Shown: one piece after another, positions 21,501 to 29,929 of the stretch
How positions within the stretch are numbered: the stretch's first letter is position 1
Layout of the letters: each line of letters begins with the position of its first letter
From: Megalobrama amblycephala
Lineage: Eukaryota; Chordata; Actinopteri; Cypriniformes; Xenocyprididae
DNA length: 64,000 nucleotides
Assembly (NCBI RefSeq): GCF_018812025.1
Contig: NC_063054.1
Location: 28,167,356-28,231,355 of the forward strand
Reading direction: 5' to 3'
Position numbers and translations under genes: made by a program
Notes under the pieces: generated by a model
The model's input: only the letters and a program-made list of their open reading frames with translations
Database searches by the model: none
Told to the model about the DNA's origin: nothing

Positions 21501-23238
21501 AGTTATTTTGTCAATTTAAAGAACAAAATCCTTTCATTCTTGCTATTCAAATTGATAAAATATTTTCTTAAATAATTTTAAAATAATAATACAAAAATAA
21601 ATATTTTAAATATTTAAATATAATAATAAATATATTTTCAAATATATAAATTATAAAAATAAACATTAAGATAGTTTCGGCTTTTTGTACATAATGCTTG
21701 GAAAATATATTATACACCGTGTTACATGTGAATTAATTGTGATTATCATTCAAATGCATCTGAATATAATCCTTTGTGCAATAGTAGGTTTAAAAAGTAT
21801 CATCACTTTCTGTGTGTTTGCGCTGGTTACAGTGCAAAAGGTTACGTAACTCCACATTTCCACACAAACGTACATGAGGAAGAGCAGATGGGTTACCTCG
21901 GCTCAACTCCATCCATTCATTTTTCCCTATCTTTCTTCTTTTTATCTCTTTAATTTTCTGTTCCATCCCTCTGTTATACTGAGGCAGGACTGGGGTGAAT
22001 AAGTTAAAACCTTGTGACTGAGGACAGCAGGTTTTAGATAACATTTACAGCACTGTGTGTGTTCAACAGATCCACTGGCCACTGTAACAAGCTAATGCAG
22101 CTGTTCTCAGTTGGGCTCAGCTGAATACTGCGGCCCGGTAAAGAGGATTAACCATCGCCTTGAATCAATCCAGGCGTTATGGCTGCAGATACAAAGATTA
22201 TAGAGCAATCAAAATAAACAACGCGTCCAAGCACCATTAACTGCTCATAACATCAACGACTGTGGCTTATACTTGCAAGCCGTTGTAAAACAACCTTGTT
22301 ATATAAATACTTAAAAGATGCTTACTTCGTCACAGCCACATGCAAAAGAGGACTAGAAAAAAATTGTTTAAAACTGCACGATACTTCAGAAATAAAGACA
22401 CAGCAAACAGCCCCGTAAGACAGATTAAAGATTCATTTCCCTTTAAACGTTTCTGTAATGTGATCTGAATTATCTGCAGGGCACAAGAAAGAACTGGGTC
22501 AAATTGAAAATGACAAATCTTTGATGCCGTTGGTACATAGGTTTCAAAGCAATGAACTTAAACATTTACAGTTTGCTTTCATTGTTTCTTGCAGGGAAAA
22601 TGCAGACAAACTGCTTATTAAAGTGATTCATGGCAAAGGGTTTCCCTGCATATTTTCATAACTCAAAAAGTTTCAAATCATTTCTTTGCTCTTACTATTT
22701 TCCTCGCTATTCAGGAAAGAATTATATATGAATGCATACATGTATATATGCACAACCTACATCTATATGACTGCAGTTGACGTCACGCAGTTATTAGAGC
22801 ATAATGATTAGAACTAGTCAGCACTCTCAGAAAAAAAAGGTACAAAAGCTATCACTGGGGTGAGGTACCCTTTCAAAAGGTACTGTTATGTACCATTTAG
22901 GTACTAATATGTACCATTTATGGGTAAACAAGGTACAAATCTGCCCCAGTGAAAGATTTTGTACCTTTTTTCTGAGAGTGTAGGTTAATGTAGTGCAATT
23001 TGATCACATCATTTAAACAGTCAGCCTGTGTCATGTGGTTTACCTCCATGGCGAGAGCAGCGGTCTGCTGGTCATAGTGATTTAGAAGGTTGGGCATGAA
23101 GGTGGTATTGTAGGAGAGGCCCTGGCACATCCTTAATGTGATAGGCTCACAGGTAAACATGCTATGGCTCCCAGTAGCTTCCAAATTGATGGCCATACAT
23201 ACAGTCAGCATGGAGTATAGAACCCAAAGGAGATCCAT
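6110..23238 (-). CDS. fzd3: Frizzled-3 Wnt receptor, full gene
   Basis: Six coding exons (23238-23044, 14037-13841, 13755-12738, 9391-9243, 7634-7389, 6347-6110) join in frame to 2043 bases, 680 residues; human FZD3 is 666. The order is: signal peptide (about 1-20); cysteine-rich Wnt-binding domain (about 28-140, with [10 protein letters not shown] and [11 protein letters not shown]); linker; seven membrane segments (about 205-505); the KTCFEW motif at 504-509 that contacts Dishevelled; and a Ser/Thr-rich cytoplasmic tail with [15 protein letters not shown] and a C-terminal EEDATKA. The CRD and tail match FZD3 rather than FZD6 as I know them. FZD3 acts at the plasma membrane in planar cell polarity and axon guidance. 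All boundaries are GT-AG and keep phase. It is divergent from fbxo16. Whether it is the fish a or b copy cannot be told. Confidence 0.96.
6530..7290. mobile_element. fzd3: CACTAC-type MITE plus an adjoining remnant
   Basis: A partial copy (about 6530-6745) abuts a longer one running from CACTACCATTCAAAAGTGTG (about 6748) to AACTTTTCACCAGTAGTGTA (about 7283). Together they fill most of fzd3 intron 5. A 31-base A run at 7222-7252 lies near the end. Confidence 0.65.
7389..7634 (-). CDS. fzd3: fzd3 coding exon 5 (cytoplasmic tail)
   Basis: Encodes the proximal tail, including [29 protein letters not shown] and [12 protein letters not shown], followed by a GTGAGG donor. Two acceptors three bases apart (CAGCAG, giving starts at 7637 or 7634) make a NAGNAG site. 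The 7634 start gives the length seen in human FZD3; use of 7637 would add one serine. Confidence 0.93.
8265..8800. mobile_element. fzd3: CACTAC-type MITE expanded by simple repeats
   Basis: Starts CACTGCCGTTCAAAAGTC and ends near AACATTTGAACGGTAGTGTA. The interior has been expanded by an ATGA/ATAA tetranucleotide tract (8380-8482) and an AT tract (8524-8582). It lies in fzd3 intron 4. Confidence 0.7.
8380..8582. repeat. Compound microsatellite (ATGA)n-(ATAA)n-(AT)n
   Basis: About 25 tetranucleotide units, GAAT changing to AAAT, are followed by a short spacer and roughly 29 AT units. It sits inside the MITE in fzd3 intron 4 and is likely polymorphic. Confidence 0.9.
9102..9159. repeat. (AT)n and poly(A) microsatellite
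   Basis: About 22 AT units followed by a 14-base A run, in the second unit of the fzd3 intron 4 duplication. Confidence 0.85.
9243..9391 (-). CDS. fzd3: fzd3 coding exon 4 (TM7 and KTxxxW)
   Basis: The acceptor CTTCACAG is followed by [18 protein letters not shown], the seventh membrane helix and [16 protein letters not shown]. The lysine-threonine-tryptophan motif KTCFEW, needed by Frizzleds to recruit Dishevelled, is intact. The donor is GTGAGT. The bases around this donor are duplicated within the downstream intron. Confidence 0.95.
10560..11388. mobile_element. TTAA element with AAAGGTGCAATGTGTAAA ends
   Basis: TTAA at 10556-10559 and 11389-11392 bounds inverted ends AAGGTGCAATGTGTAAATTT and its near-complement (AAATTTACACACTGCACCTT). 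The interior (about 830 bases) has no transposase. Target choice suggests piggyBac-type mobilisation, which is an inference. Confidence 0.75.
11838..12110. mobile_element. DNA-transposon fragment
   Basis: A one-ended fragment beginning TTTAAAGGTGATAGAGAGGA, with GC-richer interior (GAATCCAAAGACTGTTACCG). The matching opposite terminus is not found, and the sequence stops where a CACTAC-type MITE begins. Assignment rests on the TTTAAAGG start and on its composition differing from the flanks. Confidence 0.45.
12130..12715. mobile_element. fzd3: CACTAC-type MITE carrying an inverted duplication
   Basis: Signature blocks of the family occur in order (CTTGAGCACCAAATCAGCAT near 12363, GATCAAATAAATGCA near 12692). 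It is split by an AT tract flanked by inverted copies of GCCATCACAGGAATAAATTA (12450-12478 against 12563-12589). It abuts fzd3 exon 3, ending about 20 bases from the exon's donor. Confidence 0.7.
12738..13755 (-). CDS. fzd3: fzd3 coding exon 3 (end of CRD to TM6)
   Basis: The largest exon, 1018 bases. It encodes [15 protein letters not shown], the linker with [12 protein letters not shown], the extracellular cysteines ([12 protein letters not shown]), six membrane helices (the first is [19 protein letters not shown]), [30 protein letters not shown], and [20 protein letters not shown], ending CPFK before a GTAAGA donor. No stops or frameshifts are present. Its GC content is well above the flanking introns. 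Confidence 0.97.
13841..14037 (-). CDS. fzd3: fzd3 coding exon 2 (middle of the CRD)
   Basis: The acceptor CCATACAG precedes [11 protein letters not shown], then [20 protein letters not shown] and [14 protein letters not shown], matching the FZD3 cysteine-rich domain. The split codon AG/G (Arg) joins it to exon 3. The donor is GTACAG. Confidence 0.95.
16800..19187. mobile_element. hAT-type element with 8-bp target duplication
   Basis: The ends are TAGAGCTGCACGATTTAT and AATCGTGCAGCTCAA, an inverted pair. CTATTTTA occurs immediately before (16792-16799) and after (19188-19195), a perfect 8-base duplication as hAT transposases make. No transposase is encoded. A second element occupies its interior (about 17105-18842). 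Confidence 0.85.
17105..18842. mobile_element. Nested repeat with two tandem internal modules
   Basis: Inserted in the hAT copy. The left end reads ATAGCTGCGAGCAGCGATGG then GGGCCCAAGC; the right end has GCTTGGGCCC. AATTAT flanks both sides (17099-17104, 18843-18848), a possible target duplication. Inside, a module of about 745 bases occurs twice. The reading frames here are short and not conserved between modules. The family is not identified. Confidence 0.65.
19775..20010. promoter_or_regulatory. Candidate intronic enhancer with RFX-type X-box
   Basis: This GC-richer, repeat-free patch in AT-rich fzd3 intron 2 contains ACTACCATGGCAACC (19781-19795), a near-palindromic X-box resembling the RFX consensus GTTGCCATGGTAAC, and a second half-site CCCGGCAACC near 19920. 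Composition and motif only; conservation was not tested. Confidence 0.3.
20938..21500. mobile_element. Degraded TTAA MITE(s)
   Basis: The left part (AGTTCAACCAAAAATGAAAA and the CAAACAGTTGATGGACCCCA palindrome) and a right end (GGGCGAACTATCCCTTTAA near 21482) belong to the AGGGATAGTTCACCC family. About 230 bases separate them, so this is either one copy with an insertion or two truncated copies. Confidence 0.6.
22778..22785. promoter_or_regulatory. Perfect palindromic CRE (TGACGTCA)
   Basis: An exact CREB/ATF consensus site in fzd3 intron 2, about 260 bases past the end of coding exon 1. An 8-base match can arise by chance in 64 kb, so its function is unproven. Confidence 0.25.
22822..22981. 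mobile_element. Small MITE with CACTCTCAGAAAAAA ends
   Basis: A 160-base element with matching inverted termini (CACTCTCAGAAAAAAAAGGT and ACCTTTTTTCTGAGAGTG) and an interior rich in GGTAC words. No target duplication is evident. It lies just past the exon 1 donor of fzd3. Confidence 0.75.
23044..23238 (-). CDS. fzd3: fzd3 coding exon 1 (signal peptide, start of CRD)
   Basis: The start ATG is at 23238-23236. It encodes a hydrophobic leader ([20 protein letters not shown]), then [34 protein letters not shown] and a GTAAAC donor. An acceptor (CTTTGCAAG or GTCGCAG) lies about 20 bases upstream of the ATG, so a 5' UTR exon precedes it. The frame remains open past the donor into the intron, which is incidental. 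Confidence 0.95.
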
Positions 23239-24525
23239 GGCATGTCCGTATGCGCTGCGACTTGCAAAGGACGGTTATATCAAGAAAATCTGAGCTCCGC
23301 CATTCCTTCATTAATTATCTGTTGGTTGACAAAAGACTGAAATTGCACGGATATGCTTCTCCATTTTGCTGTGACAGATCCAGAATTTTTCAATGCGTGT
23401 CCATTATCCGGTGTGGGGTATGACTGGGGTTGCCACGCATTTATGAGATGTAAATTTTCATCTGTGTGAGGAAGAGCACCAAATGTCAAATCTGAAATGA
23501 ACAGGCTAACATTAATTATTCATGAATGGGGTGACACTTTATTCAAACATGAAAAATCTTCTGGAGATCTCTCAAGGCGTGGGAAGTGATTTCAAAGTGA
23601 ACAATGCATGATCAAAAGCACTGCCATATTATAGTGGCAGCAAATAAAAGATGCCTTATAAGTGTATTACCTAAGGGAAACTTCAATGTTAACTATGTGT
23701 TCAGTCAGTGTAAATGAAAATAGAACATTATGACCTAGAATAGAACACAGAACTCAGTATTAACCCGTTTAGAACTGAATTATGTTCCATGATTTATTTC
23801 ATCTCTAAATGCAGCCATAAATAACAATCGATCAAAACAATCAGTTTATTATAAAACTTAAATATTGATTGTTTATTAACTGGAATTTAATAACTATAAA
23901 ACAGTTAAACTATTGTTGATGTAGTTTTAAGATTGTTGAACATGAAGATTGTCAACAATAGAGCACAAAATGTGATGTTCGTGGAAAAACATCGGTTTAC
24001 ACACACAAAAATTATGGTGCTGAATTATTTTAATTATGTTCTTGATGCTGGTTTGTGCCTGACATCTCTAAAATAATTATTTAATTCAATGCATTTAACT
24101 CATTGCAAAAACACCTTACACCTAAAAAAAAATAAATAAATAAATAATAAATCCCTTTTCTATACAGGCTTCAGGCATCATGCAGGCAGCATGCAGAACC
24201 AGGATTTTACCATCACAAATGACCTGTGCTAAAATGACTATATATGATTTTTATTTCATTCCTTTTTTATTTGTTTTTAACATTTAACATTAATGCTGTC
24301 GCTTTTTCATCAAAAATCAAAATAAAGGCGAACAACAGATAGCCCTTTCCTTTATTAACAGATGAGACCGTATCCATTGGAGGCATGTAGCAGCTTCGCT
24401 GTAATGAAACTCCCTTCAAGATAGGTGTCTGGTGTAAGCTGAGGTGTATTATTATTATTTTTTTACTAAAACATGTTCCTCTGCCTAATTAATTTTGATT
24501 ATGATAAAAAAAAAGTCCTTCTTAC

Positions 24526-24700
24526 CTCTCGAGTTGAAACCATTCACGTGTGGGACCTCACTCCGCTTCTCTAACAATACGAGCCCTGAGTGTCTTTCTG
24601 CAGGTTTTTGAGGATTTGTACGGGCGCGCGCATTTGACGATGACGCGCGACGAATATTGCTCTCACTCAATATAAAAGCATATTACAACTTACGTCACTG
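24526..24700 (-). other. fzd3: Probable non-coding first exon of fzd3
   Basis: On the minus strand CTCGAGAG is followed by a strong GTAAGA donor at 24525. The sequence behind it is GC- and CpG-richer (GGGCGCGCGCA on the plus strand near 24620). Together with the acceptor before the start codon this supports a 5' UTR exon. Its 5' limit is a guess. Confidence 0.5.
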
Positions 24701-25960
24701 GATTGAGCGTGAAAAAAACACATTCAGTAGGCAAAAAGAGAATGACTTTGGTTTATCCACGGATATCTTCATTGCAATGGCCTGAGGATGTTGGGAGCGG
24801 TGAGCGTCTCCGCACTATAATGAAATGAAGTTGGCGCTGCTGATTTGTGGTTGCCTGGAATGATGGGCGTGTGTTTTAGCGGTAGGAAGTCCGATTCATT
24901 TTCGAGATTCGGTTCTTTCGGGCAGTTCGTTTCGAAGAATCGGTTCTGAACGAGTCATTAAATTCTTTTACGCCATTATGTATTTACGTCATCGCGTGGT
25001 CGCGGCGTTTTGTTTTATATGGTTTTATACCTACGTTTTTCGATTAATAAGGATGTTTATTGTACATTTCAAATAGTTTGTTGCAGTCACGATTATTCTA
25101 ATAAAACAAATTCATTTACATATACATTTAATTTGCATTTACATTAAACAATACTAAAATTAGTTCAGTGTTTGTATGTTTCAATAAGTGCTGTTTATTA
25201 AAATCAACTCATAAACACATATCATGTTGATAAAGTTTTTATACAATCAAGTCATAAACTATATGGTATAAAATAATTGTGTTTTATTTGTAACTTTTTT
25301 TGCTATTCGGTTAATAATTTATTTTCACCTCATCAGTCAAATCCTTTACTTCAAATACTACGGTTTCACAGACAAGGCTTAAAGGGATAGTTCACCCAAA
25401 AATGAAATTCTGTCATCATTTACTTACCCTCAAGTTTCTTTCTTCTGCTGAACACAAAAGAAGATATTTTAAAGAGTATGGGTAACCAAACAGTTGATGG
25501 ACCCCATTGACTTCCATAGTATGGAAAAAATTACTATGGTAGTCAATGGGGTCCATCAATTATTTGGTTACAGACGTTCTTCAAAATATCTTCTTTTGTT
25601 TTCAGCAGAAGAAAGAAATTCATTCAGGTTTGGAACAACTTGAGGTTAAGTAAATGATGACAGAATTTCATTTTTGGGTGAACTATCCCTTTAAGTCAGA
25701 TCCCAGACTAAAATGATGTTTGAGCTGTTTAATTGAAAGCAACTTGCATTGATGTCTTAAAATATGTCAGTGCCATTGTTTTGTCTCAAGATTCACACCA
25801 GTAAAGTTTTTTCTAAGGCATGTTTATAAAAGCTAGGCCCGCCTAGAGTATCGGTTTCAACTGATTCATTTAAAAGATTCGACGACAAAGATCCGTTTGC
25901 GAATCGGACATTTCCAGTGTTTGGGAAAGAGGCGGGACAGAGTGAGAGAGAGTGAGATTG
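24660..25960. promoter_or_regulatory. Shared fzd3/fbxo16 divergent promoter region
   Basis: The space between the two head-to-head genes. It includes two TACGTCA (CRE-like) sites at about 24692-24699 and 24983-24991, CpG-bearing sequence to about 25020, and a MITE insertion (25383-25690). An X-box-like ATTGCTATGGAGAC at 25957-25970 lies near the expected fbxo16 start. No TATA box is convincingly placed for either gene. Confidence 0.45.
25383..25690. mobile_element. Intact TTAA MITE in the intergenic promoter
   Basis: TTAA at 25379-25382 and 25691-25694 flanks AGGGATAGTTCACCC ends. The central inverted repeat (GTTGATGGACCCCATTGACT and complement) is well preserved, so the copy looks comparatively young. 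Confidence 0.85.
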
Positions 25961-26297
25961 CTATGGAGACTGGTAAACTGTACCGAACAGGAAGCGCAAA
26001 ACCATCAATATTGATTCAGTAAACCTTTAATGGTTTCGTTATAGAAGCTAACATGAGTATTTTGGCTTGACATTGCTGCAAATGGTAGGTTTGATTTCCT
26101 TGCTTTTATGTACTGTACTTCTAGGCCATTTTATTGTTGCTAGTGTGAAAATCTCAGCACATTTGTTTACCTTAACATGGGAATGTAATCCTGATAAAGA
26201 GACCTTGATGTTGTGGTGCCTTAGTATAATATGACTGAGGTTTACGCAGGCATGATTGGATGGAGCTGAATCTAAAAGGTCTGAACTTCAGTGAAAG
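25900..26297 (+). other. fbxo16: fbxo16 5' UTR, probably two exons
   Basis: A donor-like ATG/GTAGGT near 26083 and an acceptor TTTACGCAG at 26249 suggest a first leader exon (start uncertain, about 25.9 kb) and a second beginning at 26250 that carries the coding ATG at 26298. A short upstream frame, ATG to TGA, spans 26252-26269. Confidence 0.45.
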
Positions 26298-26378
26298 ATG
26301 CCTCAAGCCCCCAGAACAAAAATGCAGACCAAACTGAGCTCCTGGACACCTCTAAATCATCAGCTCTCCAATGCTAAT
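26298..26378 (+). CDS. fbxo16: fbxo16 coding exon 1
   Basis: Twenty-seven codons from MPQAPRTKMQTK to QLSNAN, then a GTACGT donor. Start chosen as the first in-frame ATG; a second Met follows at codon 9, so initiation there cannot be excluded. Confidence 0.88.
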
Positions 26379-27177
26379 GTACGTGCATCAGTCAAAAATT
26401 ATAGTATATGATCTTCAGCTTGGTTTGCCATTAGAAATATAGATTCAATTTTAAGCTACAGTTGCATTGATAATTAGTTATAGCATAACTGATTATAGTT
26501 TCATATCATATCAAATGTTTTAGTATCAAAGGTAATTTCTGTAAACATTTTTGCAGGTTTTTGAAGAGAGAAGAAATCTGCTTGGAAAGTGGGTAAGGCA
26601 TGCACTTGCTGCAATGTTTACACTTTCTTGTTTTTGATATTTGCTTTGCTGATATATTCCTTTTTTGCCGCAGTTTGAGAAGTGGACAGACAGCCAGAGG
26701 AAACAGGTGCTACAAGATTTTTTCTCCAGATGTTCTGTGAACCAGCTGAAACATTTTAGACAGACTCTGAGCAGCTGGGTACCAGAGGAAGCCCTTGACT
26801 TCACTAGAGTCCTTCCCAGGGTCATATCCCTCTATATATTTTCATTCCTAGACCCCCGAAGCCTCTGTAGATGTGCTCAGGTATGTATTATTGCCATTTA
26901 TATTATTGCCTTACTGTGTCTATATATACCACAGTTTAAATATTATTACAATTTAAAATATCTGTTTTCTATTTTAATATATTTTTAAAATATAATTTAT
27001 TCCTGTGATGGCAAAACTAAATTTCAGCAGCCTTTACTCCAATCGTCAGCGTCACAAAATCTATCAGAAATCATTCTAATATGCATATTATTATCAATGT
27101 TGAAAATGGTTGTGTAAAATTTTTTTTGTGGAAATTTACTTGCATTTACAGCATTTAATTGAAATAGATTTCTTTGT

Positions 27178-27232
<55 letters not shown>

Positions 27233-28857
27233 TCTTTGCTGTCACTTTAGATCAATTTAGTGCATCCATGCTTAATGAAATTACTAAATAATAATAAAAA
27301 AAATCTTACTGATCCTAAACTTTTGAACTGTATTGTATGCTTGACATTAGCAAATTCTCTAATCACTGTAATATTTTCATTTGCAGGTGAGCTGGCATTG
27401 GAAAAACTTGGTGGAGCTTGACCAACTGTGGATGCCTAAATGTCTGAAACTAGGCTGGTGCATAAGCTTTGCTCCAACACCATTTGAACAAGGTGTATGG
27501 AAGAGGCATTACATAGAGACAGTGCAGGAGCTTCATATTAGCAGGCCCAAGGTAAGATAATGTGGAGAAAGAGAGAAATATCCATTGAGAAATGCTGGAA
27601 TCAATGTATTTTTTGTTTTCTCTCGCATATTGCAGATGCCTGTGAAGGAAGACTTTACTATCCCTGAGGTGAAAGTAATTGGCAGCGAGATCGTGGGGTC
27701 ACATCCTGTGACCGGCCACAGGGAGTTCAAGTCTGACCTATCGAGTCTGCATGGGAAAAGTAAAGATGGGAATGGCTTGGTGAAATCAGCCAAAGGTCTT
27801 CCTCCGTGGAGAGACTCAGACAGACATCCCACCGACATAATACGCTTTAACTACTTGGATAACCTTGACCCAGTTGAGCATGCAAGAATAACGTGAGTGA
27901 ACCTATTTTGTTTTTCACACACAGATACACTACCTTTCAAAAGTTTGGGGTCAGTAAGACATGCATACTTTTATTCAGCAGAAAATGCATTAAATTCATA
28001 AAAAATAGAAAATTCTAAGCCATTTTTATTGCTATAGGCTCATAAAGGGAAAAAGTGCTTCTTCCAATACAACAACACAAGAAAAAACAACGAAAGCACC
28101 ATCTCACTCAACATACAAGCTGCGCAAGGCTAAATCTTTGGTAAGCCAATATAATTGTCATATGACTGTGCTGTTGATTTGCACTGAAATCAGCAGCAGC
28201 AGCATGCAAATAATTCTCTAGAGACTATAACCAAGAGGCATCATGCATACTGAACAGACTTTATGTGGAGTATCATGGAAATGTGCTGCACAGAGGCAAA
28301 GAAGGCACTGTGTTGCTGGGCAAAGAAAACAGACATATTATATTCTATAACATATGCTGAGTATTTTATTAGAAATATAAGGGGAATCAGGGCTTTTATT
28401 TGTTTATTTTCCCAGATGTTTTTATCCTTGGATCTCAGTGCAACAGGAAAGCAAAACCATAATAGGCCGCAATGGGCAGCACACAATTTACAAGCACATC
28501 CGACTAACAAGGACTCCATAAAGAGACTTTCCCAGACCTCCCAGTGGAATGCAGGGATACGTCCTGGTCCTGTAAGGCCTCCAGTGCCCAGACTGAGTAA
28601 GGAAGGGCTCCGTGCATCACAGAGATCCCATAGAAGCACACCAAGTAAGCCCATATGTACTTTCAATACCAGTCTTAAATAATATATCGTCCTTTTATGT
28701 TTAAGTTAACCAGAACAAGGATGTAAAATATTTTTAAAAAATATTTAAATCAATATAATTAATTATTAATGACACTTAAAAAGCGTAATAAAATGGAAAA
28801 TGGTATAATAAGCATTATTCTGTTCCAGCTGTGTCTCTTTTTGATGGACAGCCATGA
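26298..28857 (+). CDS. fbxo16: F-box only protein 16, full gene
   Basis: Eight coding exons (26298-26378, 26557-26592, 26674-26880, 27387-27551, 27636-27892, 28038-28140, 28416-28644, 28829-28857) give 1107 bases, 368 residues. The N-terminus (KMQTKLSSWTPLNHQLSN), the EKWTDSQRK block, the F-box (about 84-130; LPRVISLYIFSFLDPRSLCR) and LPPWRDSDRHPTDIIRFNYL match human FBXO16 as I recall it, which is shorter at about 292. F-box proteins bind SKP1 and bring substrates to SCF ubiquitin ligase; the substrate cannot be read here. The C-terminal third is basic, Ser-rich and poorly conserved. A six-codon uORF (26252-26269) lies in the leader. It is divergent from fzd3. Confidence 0.94.
26557..26592 (+). 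CDS. fbxo16: fbxo16 coding exon 2, 12-codon microexon
   Basis: TTTGCAG acceptor, VFEERRNLLGKW, GTAAGG donor; phase 0 at both ends. Identified because it bridges exons 1 and 3 in frame and matches the VFEERR block of FBXO16. Skipping it would keep the frame. Confidence 0.9.
26674..26880 (+). CDS. fbxo16: fbxo16 coding exon 3 (start of F-box)
   Basis: Sixty-nine codons, FEKWTDSQRK to LCRCAQ, with GCCGCAG acceptor and GTATGT donor. Contains the first half of the F-box. Confidence 0.95.
26985..27340. mobile_element. CACTAC-type MITE remnant with (AT)n
   Basis: Inverted-orientation blocks of the family (TTTATTCCTGTGATGGCAAA, CAGAAATCATTCTAATATG) end at CTAAACTTTTGAACTGTATTG. An AT tract occupies 27181-27228. 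It fills most of fbxo16 intron 3. A further scrap is at 27925-28030 in intron 5. Confidence 0.65.
27387..27551 (+). CDS. fbxo16: fbxo16 coding exon 4 (end of F-box)
   Basis: Fifty-five codons, VSWHWKNLVELDQLWMPK through FAPTPFEQGVWKRHY to LHISRPK; TTTGCAG acceptor, GTAAGA donor. Confidence 0.95.
27636..27892 (+). CDS. fbxo16: fbxo16 coding exon 5
   Basis: Begins MPVKEDFTIPEV and includes the conserved GLPPWRDSDRHPTDII and FNYLDNLDPVEHAR; ends two bases into a Thr codon before GTGAGT. The closing block is conserved in FBXO16 beyond the F-box. Confidence 0.93.
28038..28140 (+). CDS. fbxo16: fbxo16 coding exon 6
   Basis: GCTATAG acceptor, then LIKGKSASSNTTTQEKTTKA to YKLRKAKSL and a GTAAGC donor. 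The RKAKS end recalls the LRKAQS near the human C-terminus. Confidence 0.88.
28416..28644 (+). CDS. fbxo16: fbxo16 coding exon 7
   Basis: Begins MFLSLDLSATGKQNH and ends HRSTP before GTAAGC. It is basic and Ser/Pro-rich. If the donor were not used, the frame would run on to a TAA at 28678-28680, giving a slightly longer alternative C-terminus. Confidence 0.75.
28829..28857 (+). CDS. fbxo16: fbxo16 terminal coding exon
   Basis: CTGTTCCAG acceptor, then VSLFDGQP and TGA at 28855-28857. Too short to confirm by homology; supported by phase and splice sites. Confidence 0.65.
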
Positions 28858-29512
28858 AGGAGACCAATATATGAAGAATCAAATGAAGCTTGAGACATCT
28901 ACTGGATGATGTTGTGATAGCAACATGAACGACAAAGTTAATTTATTATTATGTTTTTAAATATGTCATAATGACAATAATGTCTTAATTTTATACTGAC
29001 AGACAAAGCACAATGCATTCATATTATTGTTTATGTTATGTTATTGTTTATATTATGAGTATTAATTTGTCTTCCCTGAGTACCTCACATTTGTTGTTGT
29101 CCACTAGATGTCCCTGTCTGCTCAGAATGATTAAAGGGATAGTTCACCCAAAAATGAAATTCTGTTATCATTGACTCACCCTCAAGTTGATCCAAACCGA
29201 TCCAAACTTATATGAATTTCTTTCTCCTGCTTAAGACAGAAGAAGATATTTTGAAGAATGTGGGAAACCAAACAGTTGATGGTAGCCGTTGACTTCCATA
29301 GTATTTTGTCCATACTAAGTCAATGGTTAGTGAAATTCATACAGGTTTGGAACAACTTTAGGGTGAATAATGATGACAGAATTTTCATTTTTGGGTGAAC
29401 TATCCCTTTAATCTTTATTCATATAACTTAGTTTATTGTTTATCATATTGCCTTCTCTATATTCTCAAATATAACCTGTATTTAAACTGATTAGTGTCTT
29501 TAACATGGAAAA
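28858..29512 (+). other. fbxo16: fbxo16 3' UTR/downstream region with a MITE
   Basis: A poly(A) signal (AATAAA) is seen near 29507; an earlier one is not obvious. A TTAA MITE (29135-29407, TTAA at 29131-29134 and 29408-29411) lies before it, so it may be transcribed as a hairpin in the 3' UTR if that signal is used. Confidence 0.45.
29135..29407. mobile_element. TTAA MITE downstream of fbxo16
   Basis: AGGGATAGTTCACCC ends, TTAA on both sides, and the family's TGACTTCCATAGTATTTTGT core with a shortened second palindrome arm. Confidence 0.8.
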
Positions 29513-29929
29513 TAAAAAACAAAACAAATATATTAAACAATCATATTACATTTATGTCATATTGATATGAAACACAAAAATTGATTAAACTGTGTGATTA
29601 AACTATACTCATCTAGCTGTACTCATATTTTTTCACTGACCTTAATGGTCCTGGGGAAAAAAAAAAAACAATGTGTATTCTCTTTTAATCAGGTAAAGCC
29701 TTAGAGAGCAGTGTTTGCATACACAATTACACTAAACAAAAAAGAAAAAAAAAGAAATGATTTTATCTATTTTTTCATGAGTTATCTTAAATCATTTTGT
29801 CAGAATAATCAGTCTTTTTAAATATATATAAAAATACCAAGGTATAGAGGTAACGTCCGTGTATTTCAGCATCCAAACTTCTCAATAAAATCAGCCTAAA
29901 AAAGATGTCAGTAGGAGATCTGAAGGTGT

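Larger units (their letters stand above)
14038..23043. other. fzd3: fzd3 intron 2, about 9 kb
   Basis: Contents: a nested hAT complex (16800-19187), a GC-richer candidate regulatory patch (19775-20010), degraded TTAA MITEs (20938-21500) and a small GGTAC-rich MITE (22822-22981). The stretches 14041-16799 and 21500-22770 show only AT-rich unique-looking sequence with no supported exon. Two overlapping frames at 14640-14954 are not convincing. Confidence 0.8.

Noticed and set aside
22918..23238. A longer fzd3 exon 1 product of 106 residues
   Set aside because: The frame continues past a good GTAAAC donor, partly into a MITE; the FZD3 homology stops exactly at the donor.
28241..28666. A 141-codon minus-strand frame
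   Set aside because: It is the antisense shadow of fbxo16 exon 7 and the preceding intron.
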